DNA of 64,000 bases from Anaerocolumna cellulosilytica (GTDB lineage Bacteria; Bacillota; Clostridia; Lachnospirales; Lachnospiraceae): positions 4,335,501-4,399,500 of the forward strand of contig NZ_AP023367.1 of NCBI RefSeq assembly GCF_014218335.1, read 5' to 3'. Each line of letters opens with the position of its first letter. Position 1 is the first letter of the stretch. Under the pieces are notes generated by a model, which saw nothing but the letters and a program-made list of their open reading frames with translations, ran no database searches and was not told the origin of the DNA. Below are positions 34,779 to 44,612 of this stretch, one piece after another. Made by a program: the position numbers and the translations under genes.

Positions 34779-36074
34779 TTAGATGCGTTTTAATTGGTAT
34801 AAAGCCGCACCATGAGGGTTTAGTTCTGCCATAAGACGTCCATCAGCTGTTTCTAATTCTTTTTCTTCCCACAAATCTCGTACTTGGTATCTTCCCTTGA
34901 GACCTAGCTGCATAAAGCTTACTTGTGGTTTCGTTAATGCAAAGGAGGTATTAAAGAAAGCAACATAAACACTACCATCCTTGCCAAAACTTCTCCATAC
35001 AACCGTGTCACTGGTTCTCATAATTTCTCTTGCACCATGAGAATGCTTTAACAGGTTAATAACATCTTTATTGGTCAAAAGGCTTAGGGTCCAGCTATCC
35101 AGTCCCTGTAATTCGCTGCCAAGCATAAGAGGCGAGCGGAATATGCTCCAAAGGGTCATCATCGTAATTTGTTCTTCTTTTGTAAAATTAGTAGGTCTGC
35201 CTTTACCACCGTCTCCGGTATTATTTAGTTCGATTCTTCCAAGGGGCAGCATATCACAATCCGGCCAACGGCCATCACCCACATATGGACTCCACGCCCG
35301 ACACCGTTCAAACATTGCATAAAGCTGAGGCCAGTTATCCCAGAAATCCCCTGTCATACGCCACATATTGGCGTGCTCTAAAAGATGAGCAGCTTCTTCA
35401 AGAGGCGCCGGACCTGGTGAGAGACTTAATACCATAGGACGACCACATTTATCAATCGCCTTACGGATTAATTCAATTTCGCCTTTTGCAGAATAAACAT
35501 CATGGGGCTTATATTCTGTGTTGCTGATATCATCTACCTTTACAAAATCCACTCCCCATACGGCATATAATTCAAAAAGAGAATCATAATAGCATTGAGC
35601 ACCTTCTGCATCCGGATTTACACCATACATATCCGTATTCCACTTACACAAAGAAAAGCTATGGGCAATGTCTCTTGCCGTTGCTGTAGTCCCCTTAATC
35701 GGGGCTGCCATATGTACTGCCTGTCTAGGAATTCCACGCATAATGTGAATTCCAAATTTTAGTCCCATATCATGTATTTTATCGGCAATACCCTTAAATC
35801 CAACCCCATTTGCAGCTGATGGAAAGCGGTTTTCTGCCGGAATCAGTCTGGAGTATTCATCCATGGATAAAGGATAAAAATGATTATACATAGTTGAAAC
35901 TGCTTTCGGTTCATACCATTGAATGTCACAGACTACATATTCCCAACCATATTCCTTTAAATGTTCTGCCATAAATTCAGCATTGCCTAACAACTGCTTT
36001 TCTGTAACGGAAGCACCGTAACAATCCCAACTGTTCCATCCCATAGGCGGAGTTTGCGCATAACTTTTAAACAT
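34779..36074 (-). CDS. Glycoside hydrolase family 27 alpha-galactosidase
   Basis: A 431-residue GH27 enzyme. It opens with TPPMGWNSWDCYG, carries the nucleophile Asp in VDFVKVDDIS (about residue 175) and a probable acid/base Asp in RMTGDFWDNW (about 235), and ends in the C-terminal beta domain. It removes terminal alpha-galactose, for example from galactomannan or raffinose sugars. No signal peptide, so it acts in the cytoplasm. The start at 36074 has AAGGAG nine bases upstream; a longer version from 36113 would lack this. Confidence 0.92.
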   Translation of the reverse strand: MFKSYAQTPPMGWNSWDCYGASVTEKQLLGNAEFMAEHLKEYGWEYVVCDIQWYEPKAVSTMYNHFYPLSMDEYSRLIPAENRFPSAANGVGFKGIADKIHDMGLKFGIHIMRGIPRQAVHMAAPIKGTTATARDIAHSFSLCKWNTDMYGVNPDAEGAQCYYDSLFELYAVWGVDFVKVDDISNTEYKPHDVYSAKGEIELIRKAIDKCGRPMVLSLSPGPAPLEEAAHLLEHANMWRMTGDFWDNWPQLYAMFERCRAWSPYVGDGRWPDCDMLPLGRIELNNTGDGGKGRPTNFTKEEQITMMTLWSIFRSPLMLGSELQGLDSWTLSLLTNKDVINLLKHSHGAREIMRTSDTVVWRSFGKDGSVYVAFFNTSFALTKPQVSFMQLGLKGRYQVRDLWEEKELETADGRLMAELNPHGAALYQLKRI

Positions 36075-36275
36075 GTGTATCTGCTCCTTATATTTTTGTA
36101 TTTTTGTAATCATCTGTTTAAATCACTTCACAACTCACTCTCAACTATATATACCATACTTATCCCACAGATACCATGTCTAAATCATGAAAGTTTTATG
36201 CATTATGTTGCATCCACCTAAAGTGTGTTTAAAACGATTGAACCATTACTACTGAAATATGGTTTCAAACACCTC

Positions 36276-36545
36276 CTACATCAACTCCTCCCACTTCGCC
36301 CGGTGAATCATTTCTAAATAGCCATAATATTCTTCATCTATCTTTTTAATTGCACAGCCTGCATGAACTAATACATACTCACCGACCTGAGGCTCCTCTA
36401 ATAACTGTATATTTACCCGGCTAACTATACCAAGAATCTCCACCTTAGCAGTAACACTTTTAACCTTATCAGAAACGCATCTCTCCTCTTTATCTTTCAT
36501 ATATGTCTCAATCTCAATTATTTTAGCGGGCACAGCTATGCACAT
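36276..36545 (-). CDS. hypC: HypC/HupF family hydrogenase maturation protein
   Basis: An 89-residue protein starting MCIAVPAKIIEIE, the HypC signature in which Cys2 is the functional residue, and continuing VNIQLLEEPQVGEYVLVHAGCAIKKIDEEY. HypC carries the Fe(CN)2CO unit between HypD and the [NiFe]-hydrogenase large subunit. No hypD, hypE or hydrogenase gene is in the window. Its neighbours are a HypA-like and a cytochrome b5-like gene in the same direction. Confidence 0.88.
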   Translation of the reverse strand: MCIAVPAKIIEIETYMKDKEERCVSDKVKSVTAKVEILGIVSRVNIQLLEEPQVGEYVLVHAGCAIKKIDEEYYGYLEMIHRAKWEELM

Positions 36546-36639
36546 TCTTACACTCCTTTTAAGCCTTATCGTATTTTAATCAAGGATTACCAACTGCCTA
36601 AATTAACTGTTTAGGCAGGCATTACATGTGCACTGCTTT

Positions 36640-36888
36640 TTATTCTCCCTCTAGGTTTTTAAAGATTACCGCCTGTTCCGATATGTCATCTCGTTCGATC
36701 TGTATTTTTGTCCAGTCACCATATCTTTTTTTGTTTATACTGCAAAGATGTTTAAAAAGAATTTCTTTACTTATAGAGCTATCTCGATTCACACTTAGAA
36801 TAAGATTGTTGACCTTGTTATAGTGCTTTTGTGTACTTAGCACTTCCAACTCTTCCGAAATCTTTTGTAGCAGAATTGTATCAGGCAT
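36640..36888 (-). CDS. Small HypA-like protein lacking zinc and nickel sites
   Basis: An 82-residue protein. The course LLQKISEELEVLSTQ, VNNLILSVNRDSSISKEILFKHLC, WTKIQIERDD and a closing IFKNLEGE follows HypA from end to end. However, the N-terminal MHE nickel site is MPD here, and the CX2C zinc loops are missing. It may be a degenerate or re-purposed HypA that still interacts with hydrogenase-maturation partners. The similarity is a personal reading and needs profile support. AAGGAGG lies six bases before the ATG. Confidence 0.45.
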   Translation of the reverse strand: MPDTILLQKISEELEVLSTQKHYNKVNNLILSVNRDSSISKEILFKHLCSINKKRYGDWTKIQIERDDISEQAVIFKNLEGE

Positions 36889-36913
36889 AGCATACCTCCT
36901 TCATTTCTATAAC

Positions 36914-37369
36914 TTACACATCTGATATTAACGTACCTACCTGAGGTAATTGATTTAAAACGGTTTCAATTCCCATGTGGCAGCTCATAAATTGACCGGT
37001 TAAATCATTACCGGCAAATAACCCGTAATGACTCCCCCCGGCCCAGCCAGCTTTTTCACTCATATCATAAACCTTTCCATTTACTGCTACATAAGCCGCT
37101 TTACCACCTGTGCCATTGTACTCAGCAAGTTCCTGCAAGGTAAAAGTCCTCATTTCCACTGGCGGAGTTTCCTGCTCCGGTATGGTCTGCTGCGCTTTTA
37201 CAATGTATTTTTGAATGGTATGAATTAATTCTTCCGTACGCTCCTGCATCAGTTTTTGATGTAATTCTTTTTCATAAGGAGTATTTCCGGCTATTTCCAT
37301 CTTGCTGTAATAAGCAATTTCGGCTCGGAACTGCTCGACCATCTCTCTGATTCCATAATCTCCCTTCAT
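36914..37369 (-). CDS. Cytochrome b5-like heme/steroid-binding domain protein
   Basis: This 151-residue protein has a helical N-terminus (about residues 1-70) and a C-terminal cytochrome b5-like domain: FTLQELAEYNGTGGKAAYVAVNGKVYDMSEKAGWAGGSHYGLFAGNDLTGQF. The His in GGSHYG fits one heme ligand; the second may be His in MSCHMG. There is no membrane anchor. The ATG at 37369 is preferred over an upstream ATG at 37405. It lies 25 bases before the HypA-like gene and is probably co-transcribed. Confidence 0.8.
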   Translation of the reverse strand: MKGDYGIREMVEQFRAEIAYYSKMEIAGNTPYEKELHQKLMQERTEELIHTIQKYIVKAQQTIPEQETPPVEMRTFTLQELAEYNGTGGKAAYVAVNGKVYDMSEKAGWAGGSHYGLFAGNDLTGQFMSCHMGIETVLNQLPQVGTLISDV

Positions 37370-37496
37370 AATAATAACCCTGCCCTTTCCAATGCGTACT
37401 AACAATAGTCCGACTATACTTCAATATATTAGAAAAAGGACAGGATTATACTTCTTTTTAAATTTGCTTATTAACGTTACGCTATATCTCCACACA

Positions 37497-37575
37497 TAAA
37501 AAAGGCCGCTGCTTTGTAACTTCCGATTCGAGACAGGACATTACAACGTTACATAAGCAGCAACCTTTACAGGCT
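37497..37575 (-). terminator. Terminator after thioredoxin gene
   Basis: On the minus strand GGTTGCTGCTTATGTAAC pairs with GTTACAAAGCAGCGGCC across a loop of about 27 bases, followed by TTTTTTT. Confidence 0.7.
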
Positions 37576-37594
37576 TTAGTAAGGATAGGGGGAA

Positions 37595-37909
37595 CTATTC
37601 ACTGATTAGTGATAAGATAGCTTTTTTGGGTTTTACCCCTACAGAACTGTCCACAACCTTTCCATCTTTTACTACTACAAGAGTTGGTATGCTCATAATA
37701 TGGAAAGCCTGTGCCAGCTCTTCTTCTTCATCTATGTTTATTTTCCCTACTTTTGCAATTCCCTCCGCTTCTTTCGCAATTTCATCAATAATTGGAGCAA
37801 CCATCTTACAAGGACCGCACCAGGAAGCCCAAAAATCTAGCAATACAGGTTTCTCAGATTTTAATACCTCATTTTCAAAATTTTTACTTGTTATTTTTAA
37901 TGCACTCAT
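37595..37909 (-). CDS. trxA: Thioredoxin
   Basis: A 104-residue thioredoxin with the active site WASWCGPCKM (Cys31 and Cys34) and the cis-Pro motif MSIPTLVV. It reduces protein disulfides in the cytoplasm using electrons from thioredoxin reductase. No reductase gene is adjacent. The start has AAGGAG upstream and the gene ends at a strong terminator. Confidence 0.95.
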   Translation of the reverse strand: MSALKITSKNFENEVLKSEKPVLLDFWASWCGPCKMVAPIIDEIAKEAEGIAKVGKINIDEEEELAQAFHIMSIPTLVVVKDGKVVDSSVGVKPKKAILSLISE

Positions 37910-38191
37910 ATTATTAATCTCCTTTATTATTTACTGTATAAATTGAACTTTGTTTTTTGTCATGGTAAATTGCTTTCTTATATAGTATTTAAAGACGTTC
38001 CTTGGGTAGAGTAACTCAATTCAATTTATATTGGTTATATCTTTATTATAAGTATTTTAGAAATAAAGTCTGTGATGAAGTTACAAATATTTACAACCAC
38101 TCTATGTAAGAAACTCTATCACTTCCCAGTATAGATCTGGAACGCTTAGAGTTTCTATTTATCAAAGTATCTAAATTAATTCTACTTGTTC

Positions 38192-38608
38192 TTAGCCATT
38201 TGTTATTTCTTTTACAAAATCCGCGGCATTTCTTAAATCTTTTGCATTGGGATGACCAAAGTTAAAATAAATGAATTTTCCCTTACAGTGAAAGGATTTG
38301 TTAGAAACAGCGAAACCTTTGTCTAAGAGTTCCTCCCGTAATTCCACCAGTACATCTTTTCCAATTTGGGAGGTTGAAAATAATACAATTTTTTTCGCAG
38401 CGTCTACTCGAAGAGTATCTAAAAACAATTGAATCTCCTCCGAAACGGTACCATAGTAAATACCGCTGCCAACGAAGAGTACATCAATGTCTGATACAAT
38501 TGGTTTATAAATAACATTTACAGGAGTGATTCCTAATTGTTCTCCCATAGCCTTAGCAACTTTCTCTGTCTTGCCTGCTTTTGTAGAATATACAATCATT
38601 GCTTTCAT
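38192..38608 (-). CDS. Flavodoxin domain-containing protein
   Basis: A 138-residue protein with the flavodoxin-type FMN phosphate loop YSTKAGKTEKVAKAM at residues 7-21 and a VLFVGSGIYYGTVSEEIQLFLDTL segment at about 44-68. It is likely an FMN-binding electron carrier in the cytoplasm, serving an unknown partner. A hairpin (AGAAACTCT with AGAGTTTCT, about 38109-38155) lies downstream. Confidence 0.8.
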   Translation of the reverse strand: MKAMIVYSTKAGKTEKVAKAMGEQLGITPVNVIYKPIVSDIDVLFVGSGIYYGTVSEEIQLFLDTLRVDAAKKIVLFSTSQIGKDVLVELREELLDKGFAVSNKSFHCKGKFIYFNFGHPNAKDLRNAADFVKEITNG

Positions 38609-38881
38609 TCACATCCATCCTTTCATTTACAATGAAGCATGCCGATTGAAACATACATAAGGAACCATATTGGAAATTATTTGGTTTCTCTCTATATTAT
38701 ATGTTTTTCGACACTAAATTCTAATGAAATATTTATTTATATACTTAATAAAATTTATTTGTAATTTGCTGACACATTTATTAGAAATTTGACATAGTAT
38801 AATGTAAAGGTTACCAGTGCTAAACAGTACTGAAACAGCAACAGGCAAGTAACCTAAATGCAAAAAAAGGAGGAAATATTT

Positions 38882-39205
38882 ATGTCATGTAATGGCTTTA
38901 ACGGTAACCAGACATTAGCAGCTCATTTGAACAAATTCGTAGGAGAAACGGTTACTATATTTACAAAAAGCGGCGGTGTATCCGGATGTGGTTTTACTGG
39001 TGTCGTATTAGCAGTAAACTGTGATTTCGTTCGATTAGTAACCCGTAGAGGTACCGCACCCACGAATCCTATTGGTGGCCCTAACAGTTCTTGCTGCAGG
39101 GATTTAAACAATCATGACCATCGCAGAAATCATGGATTTGCAGTTGGCTCAGTATGTGATATTCCATTTGATAAAATTGCAGCCTTCTGTCACAATGCAG
39201 TTTAA
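38882..39205 (+). CDS. Sm-like Cys-containing small protein, copy 1
   Basis: A 107-residue protein of unknown function. The core FVGETVTIFTKSGGVSGCGFTGVVLAVNCDFVRLVT followed by VCDIPFDKIAAFCHNAV recalls the small Sm/SH3-like barrel of DUF2642-type spore proteins, but with six or more Cys residues. A Cys/His-rich linker lies between. No signal peptide is seen. A strong GGAGG site precedes the ATG at 38882. It is followed 17 bases later by a paralogue. Confidence 0.65.
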   Translation: MSCNGFNGNQTLAAHLNKFVGETVTIFTKSGGVSGCGFTGVVLAVNCDFVRLVTRRGTAPTNPIGGPNSSCCRDLNNHDHRRNHGFAVGSVCDIPFDKIAAFCHNAV

Positions 39206-39222
39206 TAAAGGAGGGAAATTAT

Positions 39223-39633
39223 ATGTCTAATAATGGTTTTAACAATGGCTTTAACAGTGGCAACAATGCTACATTTGCAAGACATCTTTGTAAATTTATA
39301 GGTGAAACAGTAATTATCTTTACTACCAGCGGAGGACTATCCGGCTGCGGCTTCACCGGTGTTATCTTATCCGTTAACTGTGATTTCGTAAGGCTTGATT
39401 CCCGTGAAGGAATGGCTCCTTCCTGCCCTCTAGTTGGTTCTGTATGCGGCGACTTCGATAATGGCAACAATGGTAATCATGATTGTAACAATAACAACTA
39501 TGATTATAACAACAACTGCTGTGATAATAATGACTGGGATAGAGATAGAGATAGAGACAGACGCCGTGAAATCGGTGCTGTATGTGATATCCCCATCGAC
39601 AGTATAGCAGCTTTCTGCCATAACGCAGTATAA
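39223..39633 (+). CDS. Sm-like Cys-containing small protein, copy 2
   Basis: A 136-residue paralogue of the gene before it: the core LCKFIGETVIIFTTSGGLSGCGFTGVILSVNCDFVRLD and the tail VCDIPIDSIAAFCHNAV align closely. The linker has grown into a low-complexity Asn/Asp/Tyr tract with a Cys pair, followed by DRDRDRDRRRE, coded by GATAGA repeats. The pair is probably one operon from a tandem duplication. A spore or cell-surface structural role is a guess. Confidence 0.65.
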   Translation: MSNNGFNNGFNSGNNATFARHLCKFIGETVIIFTTSGGLSGCGFTGVILSVNCDFVRLDSREGMAPSCPLVGSVCGDFDNGNNGNHDCNNNNYDYNNNCCDNNDWDRDRDRDRRREIGAVCDIPIDSIAAFCHNAV

Positions 39634-39711
39634 AATTCCCCTAATCTTTGAGACATCATGTATATATAGCGTTATTTAAAGAAGTACAGATCTTCACCTC
39701 ACAATAATCTA

Positions 39712-39780
39712 AAAAGACTGTTTCAAAACAAGTCATCTTAAGGCATTCGCCCGATACTTGGTGTTTGAAACAGTCTTTAT
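39712..39780. terminator. Bidirectional terminator
   Basis: AAAGACTGTTTCAAA pairs with TTTGAAACAGTCTTT, with an inner ACAAGT/ACTTGG stem. It lies between the convergent Sm-like and chemoreceptor genes. Confidence 0.8.
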
Positions 39781-39817
39781 TTATTTGTTCTTTATTTATA
39801 TATATATACAATCCTAT

Positions 39818-41601
39818 TTAGACGATAAAGCGGTTCATTTCTATCTGCAAATGTTCTGAACTCTCTCTTGATGCCTGCATTAACACTGAAACTTCTGAAG
39901 ACTTAGAGGTAATCTCCATAACTTTCCCTGCAATTTCACCGGTTCCGGCTGCTCCTTCCTGAGAAGCTCTTGCCACTTCATTCACTGCAATAATAACACT
40001 TTGAATGGAAGCTTCTAGACTTTCGGCCGTCGTACTAAAATCATTCACTAAACTGTCCATGTACTCTGCATCATTTCTATAGGCATCTACTACCTCTAAA
40101 ACCCTGCCATAGCTTTCAACAATATCTGTTGAAACAAATTTAAGTAACAGATTCGTATTATCAGATAAATTTATGACTGAATTCGTTACTTCTCCAGTTA
40201 CTTGCTGAATCTGTTCTACCATTGTTTTGGACTGCTCCGCAAGTTTTCTGATTTCATCTGCCACCACTGCAAACCCTTTGCCGGCCTCCCCTGCTCTGGC
40301 GGCTTCGATTGCCGCATTTAAAGCCAGTAGATTTGTCTGTGCCGTAATTCCCATAATAGCTTGGGAAAGAACTTCAATTTGTAATACTACCTTGGATTGT
40401 TCCAGCGCATCTTCTAGCTTTTGTTGTATTTCATTTTGTACCTCTTTTGTCTTTTGCTGGAACTGTACTACATTTTGTCTGGTAGTCTCAGCACGGCTGC
40501 TGATTTCTACGGCTTGTAGTGCTCCCTCCTGGGCTTTGCCAGCAATAGATTTTACAGCAGACTCAATCTCTGCGGATACTGCACTCATTTCCTGCGCAGA
40601 TGCAGCTGTTTCTTCCATTCCGGCTGCTAATTCTTCCGTAGTTGCTGATACATCTTCAATATCCTCATTCAATGCTTTTATATTACCGCTGATTTTTCAA
40701 CAGCATAAACAATACTGTCAGCTTCGTCTTTTGTCTTACTGACCAGTACAGCAATAGAATCCTTCATACTTTCTAAATCTTTAGCCAATAACCCGAAATC
40801 ATCTGTTCGCTTTGTATAATTATCTGGAAGTGCAGTCTTAAAATTACCAGTTGCAAGTGTACTTAAGAACTGACTTACCATTTTAAAGGATTTGCTAATA
40901 TTTCTTGATATGTAGCTAATAACCAGAACAGAAGCTACAAAGGTTCCGAGAAAAATTAGTAGAAAACGCAGCATTGCAGCATTGGAATTAGCAATCTCCT
41001 CTTCCTTTAAATTCTCAATTATATCATCTATATAATCCGTATAATTACCAGTTCCTATTACCCATTCAAAAGGCTCAAAGGCAAGGCTATAGCTTCTTTT
41101 AGGGCTGGCTTCTGTTTCATTTGGCTTTGGAAACCAATATTCGGTATAACCCCCGCCTTCACTTCTTCCGACTTCAATAATTCCTTTCATATACGAATAG
41201 CCGTTCTCATCCACCTCCTCTATCCGGTTTGTTCCTACTATATCTTTTCCATACATTGCAACGTTAAGACCTTCATATGTATCTGCCCAAAAGTATCCGG
41301 CTTCGCCATAGGTTATCCCCTTTATTACCTTAGCACCCATTTCTTTTGCTTCGTCAAGACTATATTCACCGGCTGTATAATCTACATAAATTATTCGCAG
41401 CATACTAACCACAGACTCAACCTGACTCTTAATATTTTCATCATAATCCTTACGTATACTATCTTCTAAAACCGCTAAGTTTCTATTAATTACACTACGC
41501 TGATTTACCATCGCCAATATGCCAATGACAACTGCTACAACTAGCAAAAATATGGAAAGTAATATAACCTGGGTTTTCACTTTTAAATTATTTAATTTCA
41601 T
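39818..41601 (-). pseudogene. Methyl-accepting chemotaxis protein with a frameshift
   Basis: Two adjacent frames make one chemoreceptor. The first part (41601 to 40678) has a transmembrane helix, a single-Cache domain (YGEAGYFWADTYEGLNVAMYGKDI), a second helix and a HAMP-like segment, then stops. The second part (from about 40690 to 39818) holds the signalling domain with the hairpin tip [24 protein letters not shown]. The frames join if the T-run at 40693-40697 had one more base: GAA AAA ATC AGC GGT restores [14 protein letters not shown]. Either a true mutation or a sequence error. The start at 41601 follows a GGGGGA site. Confidence 0.8.
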
Positions 41602-42149
41602 AGGCATTCCCCCTCTATTGCTTTCTTATTTCACAGATTTTTACGGTATTTTCTCATCTGGGATTAACCAATTCTACAATAATCTACATAAAAATACAAC
41701 TACTATGTTTTAAATTAATTTGAACCTCAAATCAATTTATTTTTCCCTTACAATTAGGTATAATAAAACATGTTTTCAATCTTTTTTATAATATTTTTAT
41801 ATATATCTTATAATTCAATTCACATTTTATTATTAATCCATAACTTCTTCCTATCTTTTTGCACAAAAATAAAAACAAATCAGTAAAAATTCCTAAAATT
41901 AGGATACTACATAAATCTACCAGTGTTATAATTATGCACTTCCGAATATTTATTCACACTATATAATAATATGATTTATTGATAGAACCTACCTTGGTAA
42001 AATTTAATATCGAGAAAGAGATTGAATTTCTTTAATAGATAGGTATAATAGTAATAAAACACAAGTGCTTCGCACACGGATGGGAGTTACGTTGAAAAAT
42101 TTTCAACATCCTTATTTTTATGTGTGCTTCGCACACGGATGGGAGTTTT
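41602..42149. other. Divergent intergenic region, 548 bp
   Basis: Very A+T-rich. The left 400 bases show no recognised signal. The right end carries a + strand promoter (TTGAAT at 42022-42027, TATAAT at 42044-42049, 16-base spacer) and a leader with duplicated hairpin/ribosome-binding-site units. A 35-codon frame starting TTG at 42091 lies inside this leader. Confidence 0.5.
42065..42147 (+). repeat. Duplicated 24-bp hairpin plus ribosome-binding-site unit
   Basis: An exact 24-bp sequence (GTGCTTCGCACACGGATGGG then AGTT) is at 42065-42088 and 42124-42147. Each holds a GTGC-TTC-GCAC hairpin followed by GGATGGGAG. Between them is the palindrome GTTGAAAAATTTTCAAC (42091-42107). The second copy serves the phosphatase start at 42150. 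Confidence 0.85.
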
Positions 42150-42770
42150 ATGTCGACAGAAGTATACTTAATCAGACACGGAGAAACGATATGGAATAAA
42201 GCAGGCCGGTTCCAAGGCTGTACCGATATTGATTTATCGGAAGATGGTATCAAACAGGCAAATCATTTAAAGGAAGCTCTAAAACATAAATTTGATGTTA
42301 TATATGCCAGTCCATTAAGGCGAGCATATGACACAGCGGTAATACTGGGAGAAAGTAATGGTGGTCTTCTTCCAATTATAGAGGATGATATAAAAGAAAT
42401 TAATTTTGGTACATGGGAAGGTTTTACTTTTCATGAGATTAAGGAAAAATATCCGGAAGAATTTAACGCCTTTAGAAGTGATGAGGGTAAACTTATGGGC
42501 GGTGATTTAACCTTAGAAAAGGTAATTATCAGAGCTACCGAGGCTATACGGAAACTGGTTGAAGCGAACCAAGGTAAAAAAATAGCCATTGTTGCCCATG
42601 GAGGTATTATTAAAGCGGCTCTCATTGGTTTATTTGATTGGAAAATAACGATGTACCATCATTTTTATCTTGGCAACACCTCCATTACAAGACTTTCATT
42701 TGTCACTCCATCAAATCCTCTGTTAATAGGTTTTAATGATATGCATCACCTGCCGGGTCATACTCTTTAA
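42150..42770 (+). CDS. Histidine phosphatase family protein (phosphoglycerate mutase-like)
   Basis: A 206-residue enzyme with the phospho-His motif YLIRHGETIW at residues 6-15 and the second catalytic His in IAIVAHGGII. It belongs to the branch that includes CobC and broad phosphatases, so alpha-ribazole phosphatase or a general sugar-phosphate phosphatase are both possible; no cobalamin genes are nearby. The ATG at 42150 lies five bases after GGGAG of the second leader repeat, which rules out the earlier in-frame ATG at 42120. Confidence 0.85.
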   Translation: MSTEVYLIRHGETIWNKAGRFQGCTDIDLSEDGIKQANHLKEALKHKFDVIYASPLRRAYDTAVILGESNGGLLPIIEDDIKEINFGTWEGFTFHEIKEKYPEEFNAFRSDEGKLMGGDLTLEKVIIRATEAIRKLVEANQGKKIAIVAHGGIIKAALIGLFDWKITMYHHFYLGNTSITRLSFVTPSNPLLIGFNDMHHLPGHTL

Positions 42771-42801
42771 AAGAATGGGCAGTTAATCTATGTTCCTATA
42801 A

Positions 42802-42859
42802 AAAAGGTGATTGCACCTTATTACAACTTGAAGCTGTAAGTAAGGCGCAATCATCTTTT
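42802..42859. terminator. Bidirectional terminator
   Basis: AAAAGGTGATTGC pairs with GCAATCATCTTTT around an inner CCTTA/TAAGG stem; it separates the convergent phosphatase and chemoreceptor genes. Confidence 0.8.
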
Positions 42860-42866
42860 CTTTCCT

Positions 42867-44357
42867 CTATTTAACTAATTCCTTTAAGTGTCCGCTTAAC
42901 TGATTCATTTCTGTAACCACAACCTTTATTTCAGAAATTAGGGTATTCTCATGTTCCAGAGTTACAAGGATTTCTTCTGTTGATAGATTATTCTCCTCCG
43001 CAATGCTGGTTACGGTTTCAATTTCTTTTTGAATATGTACAAACTGCTTTGCGGCAGTCTCAATATTAGCCATGCCTTCAGATAATTCCTGATTATTGGA
43101 ACTAAAGTTGCCTTTAAATTCTCTAAAATAATCTGCCAATCCATTTACAATTAATTGCACCTGACTGACTGCTTCTCTTCCTTCAGAAGACTTTACACTG
43201 GCCTCATTGGCTTTTACAAATAGTTCACTTGTAACTTGTGAAATATCTGCTGCAATGGAGGAGCTCTGTTCTGCAAGCTTACGGACTTCTTCTGCCACTA
43301 CTGCAAATCCCTTCCCCTGCTCTCCCGCTCTGGCAGATTCGATTGCGGCGTTTAAAGCTAACAGATTCGTTTGTCCGGCAATCTGCTTAATTCCATCCAG
43401 TAGGGAATTTACCACTAAAAGATTACTTTCTAGATCTGAAACAGTTGTGGCAGTTGTACCAATAACAGAATTCACTGCCTCCATATATTTATCCACCTGG
43501 GTAATCTCATCATAGCTTTTTTCCACCATATGATTCATCTCTTCTGAATGTTGTACGATTTCCTTAGAAACAGCAAGTGTTTGATTTACCTCTTTTAAGG
43601 TATGGTTCATGGTATGATTAATATTATGGATACTAAGTGCCTCTTGTTCAATAGAAGAGGATATCTGTTTTACTGTATCCACAATCCGGTTACTGTGGTC
43701 GTGAATTGTAGTTATGTTTTCATTACAGCTTCCAATGTTCTCATCCAAGGCAACCGTTTCTTGTTTTAAGGTTTTAACCGTCTCTTGCAGCTGTAATAAA
43801 AGTTGATTGGCCTCCTCTTCCTTTCTGAACGCGTTGTATATAAGCTCTTCACCCCACTTTGTCAACAGGTAAAGTAATATCAGAATGGAATTTAAGGTTG
43901 TCATAATTGTTATAATCCCCTGCAAGTTAGCATTAATGGAAAGAAACTTCTCTCCGTTAATGATATACGTGCTTATCATAACAATATTTAAGATAACACC
44001 AAAAATGGCAACCAATTCCTTCTTGAAATAAATCGTTGCCATTATTATACTTAAAATAATCAAGTAATGTTTGTTTACAGAATACTTTTCTATATAAAAC
44101 AAAACAATAATACTTGCGCAGGGCAAAAGAGCAAAAAACATTCCTTTTATGTAGTCATGTACAGGCAACATATAATTCATTCCAGCTAATAGAAAAACGA
44201 TTGCTCCTACTATAAGAAAACTTGCACTTGCTGCTATGCCATTTGATATAATTAACTGCACTTCCATAACACAGATTATTACCAATGTTAATATCAGGTT
44301 AACCTTATGTACTCTTTTTAGATTGTAAGTATCCTTTACAGCCTCTCTTGATGTCAT
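42867..44357 (-). CDS. Methyl-accepting chemotaxis protein with multi-helix membrane domain
   Basis: A 496-residue chemoreceptor. Six hydrophobic segments occupy residues of about 15-180, with no large outside sensor domain, so it may sense signals in or at the membrane. The signalling domain follows, with the tip [42 protein letters not shown]. No HAMP domain is obvious. The start at 44357 has GGAGG six bases upstream; earlier ATG codons are too close to that site. Confidence 0.85.
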   Translation of the reverse strand: MTSREAVKDTYNLKRVHKVNLILTLVIICVMEVQLIISNGIAASASFLIVGAIVFLLAGMNYMLPVHDYIKGMFFALLPCASIIVLFYIEKYSVNKHYLIILSIIMATIYFKKELVAIFGVILNIVMISTYIINGEKFLSINANLQGIITIMTTLNSILILLYLLTKWGEELIYNAFRKEEEANQLLLQLQETVKTLKQETVALDENIGSCNENITTIHDHSNRIVDTVKQISSSIEQEALSIHNINHTMNHTLKEVNQTLAVSKEIVQHSEEMNHMVEKSYDEITQVDKYMEAVNSVIGTTATTVSDLESNLLVVNSLLDGIKQIAGQTNLLALNAAIESARAGEQGKGFAVVAEEVRKLAEQSSSIAADISQVTSELFVKANEASVKSSEGREAVSQVQLIVNGLADYFREFKGNFSSNNQELSEGMANIETAAKQFVHIQKEIETVTSIAEENNLSTEEILVTLEHENTLISEIKVVVTEMNQLSGHLKELVK

Positions 44358-44612
44358 ATACATCCTCCGGTTCTTATGTAATATTCTCACGCAGTTTAAA
44401 CAATTACAGTTATGTCAGAAAACTGCCAAGCAATAGCTCTGGGGATAATTATACCATTCAATAAATAACGGTGCAACTTAGAACTGTCTTACTTACATGA
44501 TAATTCCATGCCCTTAATTATATGCGTAATTTTCATAAAAATCTATAGTAGGATATGTCTATAGCAATTTTTCTGCAACAAAACAAAACTCTTCTTTACC
44601 AGCGGTTCATCT

